Shown one piece after another: positions 22,799-34,590 of a stretch of 64,000 bases of DNA. The number at the start of each line of letters is the position of its first letter. Within the stretch, counting starts at the first letter, position 1. Under the pieces are notes generated by a model. The model was not told where the DNA came from and did not search any database. It was given only the letters and a program-made list of their open reading frames with translations. A program made the translations under genes and the position numbers. The stretch is from NCBI GenBank assembly GCA_018398815.1, contig CM031626.1:40967419-41031418 (forward strand). Direction: 5' to 3'. Origin of the DNA: Conus ventricosus (taxonomy: Eukaryota > Mollusca > Gastropoda > Neogastropoda > Conidae).

Positions 22799-22919
22799 CT
22801 CCCCTGGTCAAAACACTCAAATCCATCCATGCACAACCCGTTCACCTTGGTACAACATGGACACATTACACTTACAGTGATTTAAAAATAAAAGAATGCT
22901 GAGGGTAGGATCACACTAG

Positions 22920-23316
22920 GAAGGTAGGGTTGGGGGTGTGTGTGGAGGGGGGGGGGGGGGGGGGGAGACCAGGAGGCAGGAGGACACGAAGGAGTGGGGA
23001 GTGGATGGATGGAAGAGAGAGAAGAAAGCAACAATAATGAGAAAGAAGTCAAAATCAAAGTGGAAAGAAAAGATAACTCAAGATAAAACCATTAGAAACT
23101 GCTAGGGATTTCTCACATTCTCTTGTATGTTTCAAGCTTCCTTATCATTAACTGTGAAACAGGAAACGGTGGTAGAGATGAGAAAACAGGAGAATGGAAG
23201 AAGAGGGAGAGGTGGGATGGGGTGGATGGGGGGGGGGGGGGGGGAGAGCAAAGGGATAAACAGAAAAGAACACAGTGGAAATAGGATTTCTGTTCTGTTG
23301 CACTTTTTACTCTCTC

Positions 23317-23352
<36 letters not shown>

Positions 23353-23545
23353 CCTTTCACTTCATCATATTCACCTTCAAGTCAGTTGAGTCTAAAAAAA
23401 AAAAAAAAAAAAAAAAAAAATCACCACAATATATGAGTATACACATGTAAAACAGAAGTCGATTGGTGTCATAAAAGTGCTGCTGAACAGTGTACAGCAT
23501 ATACAATCAGTAACAGTAGCAAAAAAAAAAAAAAAAAAAAAACCA
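22920..23545. repeat. Scattered poly-G, CT and poly-A tracts
   Basis: G runs near 22950 and 23230, (CT)n at 23320-23350, and A runs at 23393-23420 and 23521-23542. No gene between them. Confidence 0.85.
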
Positions 23546-23756
23546 TGGATCACAATGAATGGAAAACACTATAAAAAAATAAAAAACCCAACAAGCAAGC
23601 AGTACACAACTGAATGAAATGACCTTTCTAAAAGTTACACACTGCACGATTATCCAAAAATAAAACTGTTAAAAAAAAGGGAGAGAAAAAAAAAGAAGAA
23701 GCGGCAGTAAATGAACCCTTCCTTTTTTTTTTTCTTCTTTTTTTTGATGCTACCTA

Positions 23757-24257
23757 CTCCACAGTACCACACTGAACATCTCCACTCCACAGTACCACAC
23801 TGAACATCTCCACTCCACAGTACCACACTGAACATCTCCATACTCCACAGTGCCACACTGAACATCTCCATACTCCACAGTACCACACTGAACATCTCCA
23901 TACTCCACAGTACCACACTGAACATCTCCATACTCCACAGTGCCACACTGAACATCTCCATACTCCACAGTACCACACTGAACATCTCCATACTCCACAG
24001 TACCACACTGAACATCTCCATACTCCACAGTACCACACTGAACATCTCCATACTCCACAGTACCACACTGAACTCCATACTCCACAGTGCCACACTGAAC
24101 ATCCCCATACTCCACAGTACCACACTGAACATCTCCACACTCCACAGTACCACACTGAACATCTCCATACTCCACAGTACACACTGAACATCTCCATACT
24201 CCACAGTACCACACTGAACATCTCCATACTCCACAGTACCACACTGAACATCTCCAT
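23757..24257. repeat. 30-bp minisatellite, about 17 copies
   Basis: The unit is tactccacagtaccacactg plus aacatctcca. Thirty is divisible by three, so three minus-strand frames stay open (for example WSMEMFSVVL repeats). Two copies are shortened. Confidence 0.95.
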
Positions 24258-24339
24258 CACCTTTCAGTTCAGTCCCACAACCACGCCGGGGGCTGCCGCC
24301 GACTGGTGCATAAAAAGAACAGGGAAAAAAAGTCCAAGA

Positions 24340-24720
24340 CTGGCAAATAGCATGCTCAACCTTCATGAAGGAGGCAGGCAATTTCACACTCAATGCCAAC
24401 GGAGGAGAAAGTCTGGATCTATTTATTCAACCTAAATGCTCAACCTAAATGACAGAGAAAGCTCATTTTACATACAGTCTAAATGAAGGAATCAGGCCAT
24501 TTTACACTCGAAGCTAAACGAAGGAAACAGGCAGTTTAAATCTCAGCCTAAACGAAGAAGACAAGCAATTTTTTCATTCAGCTTAAACTGTAATACACAG
24601 CCTAGATGAAGCTGATTGGTAATTTTCTACTCAGCCTAAATGGAAAAGAAGCTTTGGAAAGGTAATTTCATATTTGATCTGAATGAAGGCGAGAGGCAGC
24701 AAATACCTGACCTTAAATGA
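24340..24720. repeat. Degenerate minisatellite, unit about 40 bp
   Basis: Roughly nine diverged units around cagcctaaatgaaggaaaca plus ggcaattttacact. 24720-25430 beyond it holds no recognised gene. Confidence 0.7.
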
Positions 24721-25433
24721 GGGCAGCAGACAACTGAATACTCACAGCATCACACACAATCTTTACAGACGCTATTCTAAGCCAGAACATGCACCATTAG
24801 TGACTTCTTCATTTAAGAAAAAAAAAGTATCCATGAGAAGACATCAACTCATCTTGAGAAAACCTTAAAATAACGATATTTCATACTTTACAATGCAGTT
24901 CAGCGATAACCCATTCAGGCTTCACTCTGAGGAGGGACAGGCAACTTGCTGCCATTTTGATTCCCTAATGATCTCTGCCTTTTGCCTTTCCTCAGAAGCA
25001 ATCATGTGTGCCATGTCTTGTCAAACAAAACTGCATAGCTTATATAAACATAGGGTACATTGCTACCACCCTAAATTCTGCTGACCGAGAGAGATTTCCA
25101 GGAACCTTGGCAGCCACTTTACAGTTGATGAGATGCAAAGAACGGCGACATGGCTACAGTCCCTCACCCCCTTGAAAAATACAGCTTCGTCTTTGATCGA
25201 TTTTAAAAACTGGGGAATCCTCTTGCACACAAAAAACAAACAAACAAAAAAACCTAAAAACAAACAAAAAATGGGCAGTGTCACATGATGTTAAGTGAGG
25301 GACATCTTCAGCTGAGGGAAAGGTCCTTGCACGGACATGTTCATTCTCCTGTAGAAGGGACTGAATCCTACGGGGTCAGGTCCTCGATGCCCACAGGGCA
25401 ATGATGATCGAAACACCACAGCGTACTTACACG

Positions 25434-25489
25434 ATAAGATAATGTTGCTTATAGCCCAGCCGACCGCAAAGGGCCATATCAGGGCTGTG
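25434..25489 (-). mobile_element. Short copy of a LINE/SINE 3' tail
   Basis: Begins gataagataatgttgcttat and continues agcccagccgaccgcaaagg. Nearly identical, inverted, to 63237-63310. Confidence 0.8.
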
Positions 25490-25779
25490 CGTACTTACAC
25501 AGGCAATCCTCCTTACTAACCTGTGGGATGAACTCAAGAGACCTGATCTTTCTTTGTGAGGGTTACTAACACCCTGGATGGTCCCCCCTTGTCTCAGCAG
25601 GGGAATGCAAACCGTACACACACACCCCCCCACAGACACATACACACACAACAGACACAGACACACACAAAGACACTTTCAGAGGACAATTCTGTGTAGT
25701 TCATCATTAAAAACACACGTTGGTACTCGATACCATCCCATGACACAAAAGACAATGGCCATGATGTCACAAAGGCAGG

Positions 25780-26045
25780 AGGACCATGGAAGTGATGACA
25801 TCATCCAGGGAGGCGGGGGGGGGGGGGGGCACGGTGGTGATGACTTCATCAAGGGACATGGTGGCAATGATGACGTCACCAACGGACAGGACAGTCATGA
25901 CATCTCCCACAGATATGGCAGTGATGACATCATCCAGGGGCAGGGCAGTGATAACATCCTCAAGGGACAGGGATGTGATTACATCATCCAAGAGCAGGGT
26001 CATGACATCATCATGGGGCAGGGCATGGATGACATCATTCAGGCC
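25780..26045. repeat. 27-bp minisatellite, about 10 copies
   Basis: The unit is near gtgatgacatcatccaggggcagggca and encodes nine-residue GSDDIIQGQ repeats in one frame. One copy contains tgacgtca, the palindromic CRE sequence, and others tgacatca. A G run at 25815-25829 interrupts the first units. I do not call a protein. Confidence 0.88.
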
Positions 26046-26061
26046 AAGGCACAGCAACCTG

Positions 26062-26340
26062 ACAGTCCTGGCCAGCTCCTTTCAAGTCTGATCGCACTGG
26101 GCCTGTGACAGGGTGAGCTCCTTTCAAGTCTGATCGCACTGGGCCTGTGACAGGGTGAGTCTCCTTTCAGCTGGCTTGACGCCTACTGAGCACTGGTGGA
26201 CAGGGTGAGCTCCCTTCAAGTCTGATCGCACTGGGCCTGTGACAGGGTGAGCTCCCTTCAAGTCTGATCGCACTGGGCCTGTGACAGGGTGAGCTCCCTT
26301 AAGTCTGATCGCACTGGGCCTGTGACAGGGTGAGCTCCAC
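26062..26340. repeat. 42-bp minisatellite, about 6 copies
   Basis: The unit starts gagctcctttcaagtctgat and ends cgcactgggcctgtgacagggt. One unit near 26170-26200 differs strongly. Confidence 0.93.
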
Positions 26341-27537
26341 TGAGCCCCTCATTACCATCGACCAGAGCCCGAACGAAGGCAGGCAGGGAGAGGAAAGGGG
26401 GGGGGGGGGGGGGGGGGCACAGACGGAAAAGGGAGAGGGGGGGGAGGAGGAGAGACTGGAGAGGGGTATGCAGGCGAGGGAGGAGATTGAGGGGGGTGGG
26501 GGTAGGAGGAAGTAGTGCACTTGCAATGTTCTGTCACAAGAACCTGGGTTTCCCTGCGTGGGCCTGAAGATATCTACCCAGGTAAGGCCTCACCCTGGTA
26601 CGAGAGCTGCCTAGGCCTCAGTCAACAGCACAAAGTGGAGCATTTTGACACTTTAAGTACATGCAGCATTTCACATTGAAGCTCGTATGCAATATCACCG
26701 ACACGACATGATGGCAGACAAAGAAGATGGAAATCTTGCCAGTTATCACGTGCTCTGACCTAAAAAAAAAAAAAAATCAAAATGGATGACAATGAAACAA
26801 ATAGATAAAGCGGCTAAACTGTGATCGCTTTTTTTTTTGGTTTAGTTGGTTGGTGGTTTTTTTTTTAAAACAAATTTTCCTCCACTTTGTCTTCTTTTCT
26901 TTACTGAGCTTGGGTCTTTTTTTTTTTTACAGATAAATCTCTACAGTCAAAAGATCAATATTGCCTAGGTTCTCTAAGTCACAGCAAAGTCCACGATACG
27001 CAATTTTTCCTGTCTAAACTTTTGTGTGTGTTTTTTTTTCCTGTTGCAGCATGTTAAGCCAAAAGTGCAGCGTACGGCTGTGTCGTGTGGCAGTCCTTAT
27101 TGATGTTCTTTGCATGCTCTTTTTTTTCCCCTGCGACAACGGGTCGCTCCCACAGAATTGGGATAAGCACACTTGTCGCCATGGGCTCTCCACAGTATCT
27201 CAAACGCATGCCTTGCTCAGGACTGTGGTTGAGCGCTTCGTCAGAAGACTAGGATCCTGACCACGTCTTCAGGTCAGAGGACCCCGACAACCCCACCACA
27301 CCGCACCTGTGTCTTATTTGACTGCTTCCTTTCAGCAGGTCACTGCCGGATTCCAGCTAAGTTATGACTCTGTCTGGTTCATTCAATCCTGAGAACTTGG
27401 AACGTTCTCATGATTCTGTGTGTGTGTGTGTGTGCGTTTTGTAAATTACGATCATAAATGCAGGAAGGAAAAGAGAAAGGCAAGAAGCACAGAACGAAAG
27501 CATGGGCGAAAAAGTGTTTGCAACATCCACACTGGGT
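26341..27537. other. No gene recognised; possible 3' flank of the minus-strand gene
   Basis: G-rich and A/T-rich runs at 26395-26520, 26762-26776, 26830-26930. It lies downstream of the proposed stop at 27538. I found no clear polyadenylation signal for the minus strand close to it. Confidence 0.45.
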
Positions 27538-30449
27538 TCACTTTGGGGCTCCATAAAATGGTTTGGGTCCCAGTCGAAGCCGCTGGGAGGTCAAGTGAGG
27601 CTCTGGGGACCGCTGCTTCAGCACGGACCAGGATCTCGGAATCTCCATGCTTCGCCGCTCAGCACTGGGGACTGCAGGGGCCGGAACTTTGTCCACTTCT
27701 GGAGAAGCACTGCGCACACGCATGGATCGTCGCTGGGGGACAGAGGAGCAAGATCATTCCTGGAATCTTTGCCGCCATCCTGAGGAGACGTTTCGAAGAG
27801 CGCTCTCAGCTCTTTGATGCTTTCTTGACGGTGCACTTTCTGAGCGACGTTAGAGCCGTCATCCTGTTTCTTTCCTCAGTGTGTTTTTCCGAGGTTCTCA
27901 TCTTCGGCGCTTGGGTCACAGTATCATTTTTGTCGGCTTTCTTGTCACCTGCACTTCTCGAGGAGTCATCTTGATCATTGCCTGGGGCCGTTTCAAGAAC
28001 TGTTCTGGTTTTGCTTACAACAATCTCCTCCTTTGGTTTCAAGTCTTTGGTTGCCTCTCTTTCCATCTTTCCGCTTGGTACGACGATGTCTGCTTCTTGT
28101 TGGTTGCTCACGTTCATGTCAGTGTCCCTACAAGGCAGTGTGTTGCCTGCCTTCTGTTCCCCACCTCCTTTCCTCAGTGCGTCACTGGTGAACAGGTCTC
28201 CTCTCCCCTCGTTCTTGGCTTCTTCCACCTCTTTTCCCATACTGCCCCTGTCTTCCCGTCTGGCAGGGCCTTGAGGGACGCCTCCAGCCATGGGCAGGGG
28301 CATGGAGGCAGGTGACCGACAGGCATCTGAACATGGCGCAACACCTCGCTCCAGTCTCGACACGACATCCACACGACCCTCACTGCCCGACTGTGGTGTG
28401 ACTGAGCTCACAGGGTCTGTTCCGCACCAAGGGTGCTGGGCACCCCTTCCAAGGGGGAGGGAGCCCGATGAATTCGCTACCCCGTCCTCTGTGGAGGCCC
28501 TGCCAATGGGCGGTGTGGAAGGGCACAGTGATGCTCCTGATCCACCTCCTCTCTCTCCCATCTCTGACCGACCTGCAGGCAACGAGGCCGTGCATGCAAG
28601 TGGAGGGAAACTGTGGCTGATGCACTCTGCGCTGTCCGAGCCCACAGGAAGACCAGACGACGGCACGCTGTCAGCCTCTCCGGTGGCCTCGTCCTCCCCT
28701 CTCTCAAACATCCCCACCAAGTGGCGCATCTTGTGCGAGTGGCGGGCACGCAGGGAGCCGGTGCTGTAGCCCCCACTTTCCCCCTTGTCCCCGCTCGGCG
28801 CCAGGTCTTCAAAGCGCTGGGCAGCCTGCTGAAGAGCGGAATCGTCCAGAGACAATTGGCTAGTGGTGAGGTGAGATGAGTCTCTCCCCCATGAGCCTCC
28901 GGCAGGGGGGAAGGAGGCGCAGGGAGAGGAGGAGACGGGGGAGGGAACTCCCTGCCCTCGATTACCAGTATGGCGTCTTGGTCGGGCTCTATGGGCTGGT
29001 TGCTTCTCAATGAATCTTCCCTCGTCGGAGAAGGCTGCTGACTGCAGACTTTTTGTCTGGAAAGTTCATGAACTGAAAGTGTCTGTGTAGAGCCGTCCTG
29101 TCCTGAAAGTTCATGTCTGAAAAATTCTTGCTGGGATAAAAACTGTGCAGGGCAGCCTCTGTTGGACTGTTCTTGTTTGGATAAAGACTGTACGGAACAC
29201 TCCTCTTCGGAAAGTTCTTGACCAGACAATCTCTGTCTGGGATGTTTTTGAGTGGATTTTTCCTGATGAGAGTGTTCCTGCTTGTCTGGCCTCAAGTGCA
29301 CAGGCTCAGATTGCCAGTGATCTTCCACCCAAGCCTCGTCAGCAGGTGGGCAGTCATATGGCGGCATGGGTGGTGGCATGTCCACAAAGTGATTCATCGG
29401 GTCTTGCTCTTGGAGACCAAACAGCCTGTCCACCCTCCCTGCCGAGCTCCCAGTCCCTGCTGCATCCAACTCTGCTCCAAGCTCTCTCTGCATTCCTGTC
29501 CTCTGCCCATCACAGTCCAGAGCACTTCCTGTCTGTGCCTCTGGTTCTGGCGTATCGGTCCAGACGGCCATCTCTAGGGCAGCAGCACATTCACTGTTTA
29601 CACTTGTTAGAGGAGGAGGAGGAGGAGGCAGCTCTCCTCCTTTGACCCACTTCTGTACAGAAGGGAGCTCACTTCTGGCACCGTCTTCATAAGAACCCAA
29701 GTCCCTCCGGCTCATCTTGTCCACCCTTGTCCGATGCGTAGCCGTGTGTGTGTCCGTCTGGCTCTGTGGCTCAGCACCTGGCTCTCTTCTCACTGATGTC
29801 CTTCTCTTCACCGATGGCCGGGCAATCTCCAGCACCTCTTGAACAGGTGGCCCTATGTGCTGAGATCGCTGCAGAGAAGTTCGGGTGCGAGGGGTGGGAT
29901 AGGGCGGAGTCTGGCCACAGCTGAGGGCCTTGGGGCTTTCTGACATCGCAGGGTCAGGGCCAGAAACGGCAGTGGCGGAGCTCTCTCCCAAACCATAAAC
30001 GAAGCCCCTAAGGTCGCGAGAACTGACCCCGAGGACATCAGGTGACACAGGAACGAGGGTCTTGCTGTGCTCATCACTTTCTCTGGGGCGCATGCCAGCG
30101 CCCTCTGCTGGGGGTTCAGGACCACCTGACCGGTCACAGGAGAAGGGAGCGACCTTCGACAGGCTGACAACTGATGCCGCACCAAGTTGTGGAATCTGGG
30201 CAGCTCGAACTATGTCCTCTGCGCGCACTTTCTCATGTGACGCACAGTGGGGGGGTTGAGCACATGCAGCAGCATCGGTGGAAGTGGTCGTGACAGCCGC
30301 AGTGGTAGGTGTGGGGGTGGGCCCAGCGCCTCTTACTTCGGCAACTTCTGTACTTGTGGGGAGGTCGGTGTTAACATGGAATGATGTCGACACTGGATTG
30401 GAACGGGGCAGCTCTTTCCCAGCAGTCCTGCCTACGTCAGAACAGATGC
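27538..30449 (-). CDS. Large terminal exon of an unrecognised disordered Pro/Ser-rich protein
   Basis: I do not recognise the family. The exon starts after a good acceptor (ttgttgttactgtgttgcag, ending at 30450) and stays open in one frame to about 28870. It then continues in a second frame to about 27870 and in others to a TGA near 27538. At least three one-base shifts, or an unseen short intron, are needed. Features in order are Thr/Pro-rich sequence, KWVKGGELPPPPPP, FVDMPPPMPPYDCPPADEAW, a degenerate repeat of about 11 residues (SGQELSEEEC, LSKQEQS, LSQQEF), and VIEGREFPPPSPPLPAPP. KMRHLVGMFE and IKELRALFE follow, two copies of a hydrophobic-x-FE motif. The end is Arg/Ser-rich. No globular domain or membrane segment is evident. 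The predicted role is a scaffold-like protein, by composition only. Confidence 0.6.
29040..29295 (-). repeat. Degenerate coding repeat of about 33 bp in the large exon
   Basis: In minus sense it encodes roughly eight 11-residue units around SxQELSxQExS. The repeat is diverged but keeps the frame through the whole block, which favours real coding selection over a noncoding minisatellite. Confidence 0.6.
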
Positions 30450-30691
30450 CTGCAACACAGTAACAACAACCCCTCATGATGCACAATCAGTAAACTATGC
30501 ACACTAAAACTATGCACAATATGTGGACTATCTTTTGTTCATAACGAAATAAGGTGAATCATTTATCCTGATAAGTTTGGTTTTTTTTAATTATCTTCTG
30601 TTGAAAACAAAATAAAGTCTGCACTATTACCACGTAAAACATTTATCTGGTAATTTTATTTTTTGGATGGTGTTTTCGTGTATGCACATGC

Positions 30692-30800
30692 GTGTGTGTG
30701 TGTGTGTGCGAGAGAGAGTGTGTATGTGTAAGTGTGTGTGTGTGTGCATGTGTGTGTGCGAGTGTGTGTGTGTGAGTGAAAGTGTGGGTGTGCGAGTGTG

Positions 30801-30856
<56 letters not shown>

Positions 30857-30860
30857 CGCG
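30692..30860. repeat. GT microsatellite in an intron
   Basis: (GT)n with ga and aag interruptions, ending in gcgcgcgc. It lies inside the 2.6-kb intron between 33073 and 30450. Confidence 0.95.
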
Positions 30861-30954
30861 CGCGCTCAGTCACTGGGGATCCCCATTCACTATGACAGAG
30901 AAACCAGTCATATATATTTGACGACGGTGCACATGCTTATGGACTGCAGATGCA

Positions 30955-31945
30955 CAAAGGAAGAAGTGAAGAGTTCACAGGGATGACAAGGCAGCAAAGG
31001 AAGAAGGGAAGAGTTTACGGGACGACAAGGCAGCAAAGGAAGAAGGAAGAGTTCACAGGGATGACAAGGCAGCAAGGAAGAAGGGAAGAGTTCACAGGAT
31101 GACAAGGCAGCAAAGGAAGAAGGGAAGAGTTCACAGGGATGACAAGGCAGCAAAGGAAGAAGGAAGAGTTCACAGGGATGCACAGACAAGGCAGCAAAGG
31201 AAGAAGGGAAGAGTTCACAGGGATGACAAGCAGCAAAGGAAGAAGGAAGAGTTCACAGGGATGACAAGCGCAGCAAAGGAAGAAGGGAAGAGTTCACAGG
31301 GATGACAACAGCAGCAAAAGGAAGAAGGAAGAGTTCACAGGGATGACAAGGCAGCAAAGGAAGAAGGGAAGAGTTCACAGGGATGACAAGGCAGCAAAGG
31401 AAGAAGGGAAGAGTTCACAGGAAGGCAGCAAAGAAGAAGGAAGAGTTCACAGGGACAAGGCAGCAAAGGAAGAAGGAAGAGTTCACAGGGACAAGGCAGC
31501 AAAGGAAGAAGGGAAGAGTTCACAGGGACAAGGCAGCAAAGGAAGAAGGAAGAGTTCACAGGGACAAGGCAGCAAAGGAAGAAGGGAAGAGTTCACAGGG
31601 ACAAGGCAGCAAAGGAAGAAGGGAAGAGTTCACAGGGATGACAAGGCAGCAAGGAAGAAGGGAAGAGTTCACAGGGACAAGGCAGCAAAGGAAGAAGGAA
31701 GAGTTCACAGGGATGACAAGGCAGCAAAGGAAGAAGGAAAGAGTTCACAGGGAGACAGGCAGCAAAGGAAGAAGGAAGAGTTCACAGGGATGACAAGGCA
31801 GCAAAGGAAGAAGGGAAGAGTTCACAGGGACAAGGCAGCAAAGGAAGAAGGAAGAGTTCACAGGGATGACAAGGCAGCAAAGGAAGAAGGGAAGAGTTCA
31901 CAGGACAAGGCAGCAAAGGAAGAAGGGAAGAGTTCACGGGGACGA
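30955..31945. repeat. 40/36-bp minisatellite, about 26 copies
   Basis: The unit is aaaggaagaagggaagagtt plus cacagggatgacaaggcagc. A 36-bp form lacks atga. Many units differ by one G in ggg, so no frame is conserved. Confidence 0.95.
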
Positions 31946-32071
31946 CAAGAAGCAGTGAGAGCAAGCCAACAGACCTCATTTCTGGCACCAAAAGTCCAGT
32001 TCTTGCAACATTATTTCTAGCAAAAACAGGCATCCAGTATCCCAAGCATCTTCCCCTCTTCCACCCCACCA

Positions 32072-32140
32072 CCCCCCCCCCCCCCCCACCCTCCTCCTCG
32101 TGAAGGTATCGCTCGCACATACAGCTGCAAGTGGGGGGTG
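32072..32140. repeat. C-rich run and ggggtgggggg tract
   Basis: Low-complexity homopurine/homopyrimidine sequence in the intron. Confidence 0.8.
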
Positions 32141-32503
32141 GGGGGTGGGAGTCTCTGATCCCTACACCAGCTTGTGGCCCTCAGTCTGATCCTGAAATTG
32201 AACTGAGGCCATCCTAGTAATCCTGAAAATCGCCATAAGATGCAATCCTTAAACTGTTTTCCCACAACGAGTCGTACTCACACGTAAATCTTGCTGATTT
32301 AAAATAAACCAGCTTTTAAAACCACATAAAGAAATTACTGAATCCTTGTGTGTAGCTGACTAGCTATATTAGATGTAAAGTAACCAAAAACAAAATAATG
32401 ACATGTTTTTCCAACCACAGTTAACGCTCGAGGCTATACACAATGCAACATGGCGACAATTTAAAAAAAAAGTCAATCCACTAAGTAAATTAACTTGGGT
32501 AAT

Positions 32504-32694
32504 CAGCTGCCATGGTGTAACGGTGAGCGCTGCAGATTCCTGGCTGGGAGGTCATGGGTTCAATTCCCATCACAGCCCTTCATTTCGTGGGATATTTTTG
32601 GTCTACGACTGGCTACGACCCAAAGCTGAGTTTGCTGTGGCTCGGCGGGAAAGACTGTGATCACGCAGTCGAGTCTCATCCACTTTCTATTACA
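32504..32694 (+). mobile_element. tRNA-derived SINE (family 2), copy 1
   Basis: The head has gccatggtgtaacggtgagc as A-box region and gggttcaattccc as a diverged B box. The body gctgagtttgctgtggctc and the end cacgcagtcgagtctcatcc are shared with 53122-53300. It lies in the intron of the minus-strand gene, antisense to it. Confidence 0.82.
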
Positions 32695-33073
32695 AATCAC
32701 TTTCAAACCGATTCATCAGCATACTTTGGCACATACTCATGCTCTTCTCTACAGTTTTTCGACATTACAGGGCATGGTGTTGAAAAAAAAACGGACAATG
32801 CAAAACGAAATTCCGTACGCAGAAGATAACAAGAGTTGTCGCTCTTTGGTCAAAGCCTCCACCAGTTATTGTCCACAAGTTCAATTACTGCTCAAGAGCT
32901 TTGTCTTCAGAATTTTCTTCGACATATTTCTTTTTAGTTTGTTGTATTTGCCGTATATTTTCGCCAAACACATGTACAAAATACAACGAAATTATGTGGG
33001 TAAACACGTCTGGTTTCGTTATGTAAATATATGCACTGGAAAAATACACAGACAGACAGACCCCAAATCTCAC

Positions 33074-33979
33074 TTTCAGCAGTGTCGATGCTGGCCACGG
33101 CCTCCCAGTACATGGAACCGCGTCTCCTCCTCCACTCATCTGACCCCACCGCCCACTTCGCCGTCCCTCTGACCTCCGCCATCTCGTCCCTCACCTCCTC
33201 GCTGATGTCCACCTGCTGTGAGGGGGCAGAGCCTGTTGCCATGCCGATGGCAGCTGGAGGGACCAGGAACTCGTCCGGGTGGTACAGCGTCAAATGTACA
33301 GGTTGGGGGATTTCTGCGTCAGGCCCCTGGGAGGCAGGAAGATAGGGCGGCCCAGAGCTTTGGGGGGAGTGAAGTGCAGTGGATGGAGTGGGGTGGGGTG
33401 AGATGACAGCCCCCCACCGGCCAGCAGAGGAGGATTGTGGGAAATGGAGTATGCAGGTGACTCTCCTGCCGGTGGAAAAGCATGGGGGGCTGAGGTAAGT
33501 GATTGAGGCGGGGCGGGGGCAGGAGCGGGGTCACACGTAAGCAACGACAACCCCAACCCAGAATCGGTCTGCACAGACAGCTCGGCTGGCGCAAGGGAGA
33601 CCTCTGGCTGGCCGGACAACTAGAGTACCCCCCATCATGGGGGACCCAGTCCCCAACATCACTCCCAGTCACACACGGAGGCAACTCTGTCTCCGGGGGT
33701 GGATTCAATGTCGGATTTCTCCACCCAGACGATGCCGACATTGCTGGTCGATCACAAAAACCTTCCCAGGGTCCTTGAGGAATCATGGAAGGCATCCCAT
33801 CCGCACTAGCCTGTTCTGGCACTGGTCGATTCTGAATATCCTGCAACACTCTCTGCGAGTCTGAAGACAATTTGTGCTGATGTCCGATGTTGGCAGAAGG
33901 GTTTGCCGGTCCCTCACCGCAAGGAGTCTGGCGCCACAGGATGTCCTGGGGAGAGAACTGCCGTAAGTCTTCCGCACTT
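33074..33979 (-). CDS. Internal exon of the same disordered-protein gene
   Basis: It opens after the acceptor gtctagcagctgcag (boundary 33979/33980) with SAEDLRQFSPQDILWRQ and closes at a donor, GAAA|gtgaga (33074). The last coding block, VHLTLYHPDEFLVPPAAIG through EEVRDEMAEVRGTAKWA and RRRRGSMYWEAVASIDTAE, is the least disordered part of the gene. The exon ends with one base of a codon and the next exon (30449) begins with two, making an in-frame Ser codon. Inside it the frame shifts twice, near 33625 and 33315. The second shift is beside a GGGG run, so it may be an assembly error. Composition is Pro/Ser/Gly-rich like the terminal exon. Function unknown. Confidence 0.6.
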
Positions 33980-34199
33980 CTGCAGCTGCTAGACAGACAG
34001 GGCGAAGGTAATATCTGTAGGCGGTGTGGCCTTGATCTGTATGCTGGGCTGAGGGTACATTTGTACGCGGCTGTGTGGGTACGTCTGTAAATGAACGACT
34101 TGGAATGTCGTTGCAGTGTAAGTGTGCAGGTGTGAAGGTAGTGTGTCAGTGTGGCACAGTCTGTGTGCTGTGAGTGTGCATCCAAGTGTGGGCCCCGAC

Positions 34200-34590
34200 C
34201 ACGCTTCTCTCCGATTCAAGAGTAGTTGATCCCGTCGACCCGGATGAACATAGACCAATGGGTTGTCCCGCCTAACAGCTGTCCCTGGATCCGAACCTTC
34301 AGACCCTTAGGAGGGGTCCGCAGATCCAGTTGGTGCCTCATGCTGAGAATTGACATTGTGCCAAGCGGCACGACAGACACAATGAGCCCTTGCTGTGGAT
34401 GATCACCATGTTGCACAGCGCCCATCGCTTGCTGTCAATGACGATGCACCAAGTGCTGATAACTGTCGAATCACATCCAAACTGGACCAATTCTGCTTGC
34501 GTCCCCCCAGCTGCGGCTTTGTCCGATTGTTGGGACAGCGTACTCAGGAACTCTCTTCGGGTCCTGACCTCCGGCCTGCACTTGGGAAGG
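34200..34590 (-). other. Possible coding or intron sequence, not resolved
   Basis: Minus-strand frames such as GLIVSVVPLGTMSIL and VRIQGQLLGGTTHWSMFIRV read like a folded protein but are bounded by stops, and I found no convincing splice pair. This gap must hold the donor of the upstream exon and may hold a further small exon. Confidence 0.3.

Noticed and set aside
23650..24399. 249-codon minus-strand frame with WSMEMFSVVL repeats
   Set aside because: It is the 30-bp minisatellite read in frame, and the other two frames are equally open.
30955..32020. Lys/Arg-rich repeat protein (RQQRKKGRVHRD)
   Set aside because: It is the 40/36-bp minisatellite with variable unit length, inside an intron of the minus-strand gene.
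33319..34185. Single 288-codon exon
   Set aside because: Only the part after the acceptor at 33979 looks coding. The upstream part reads as intron (HTDCATLTHYLHT) and a better frame takes over after about 33625.
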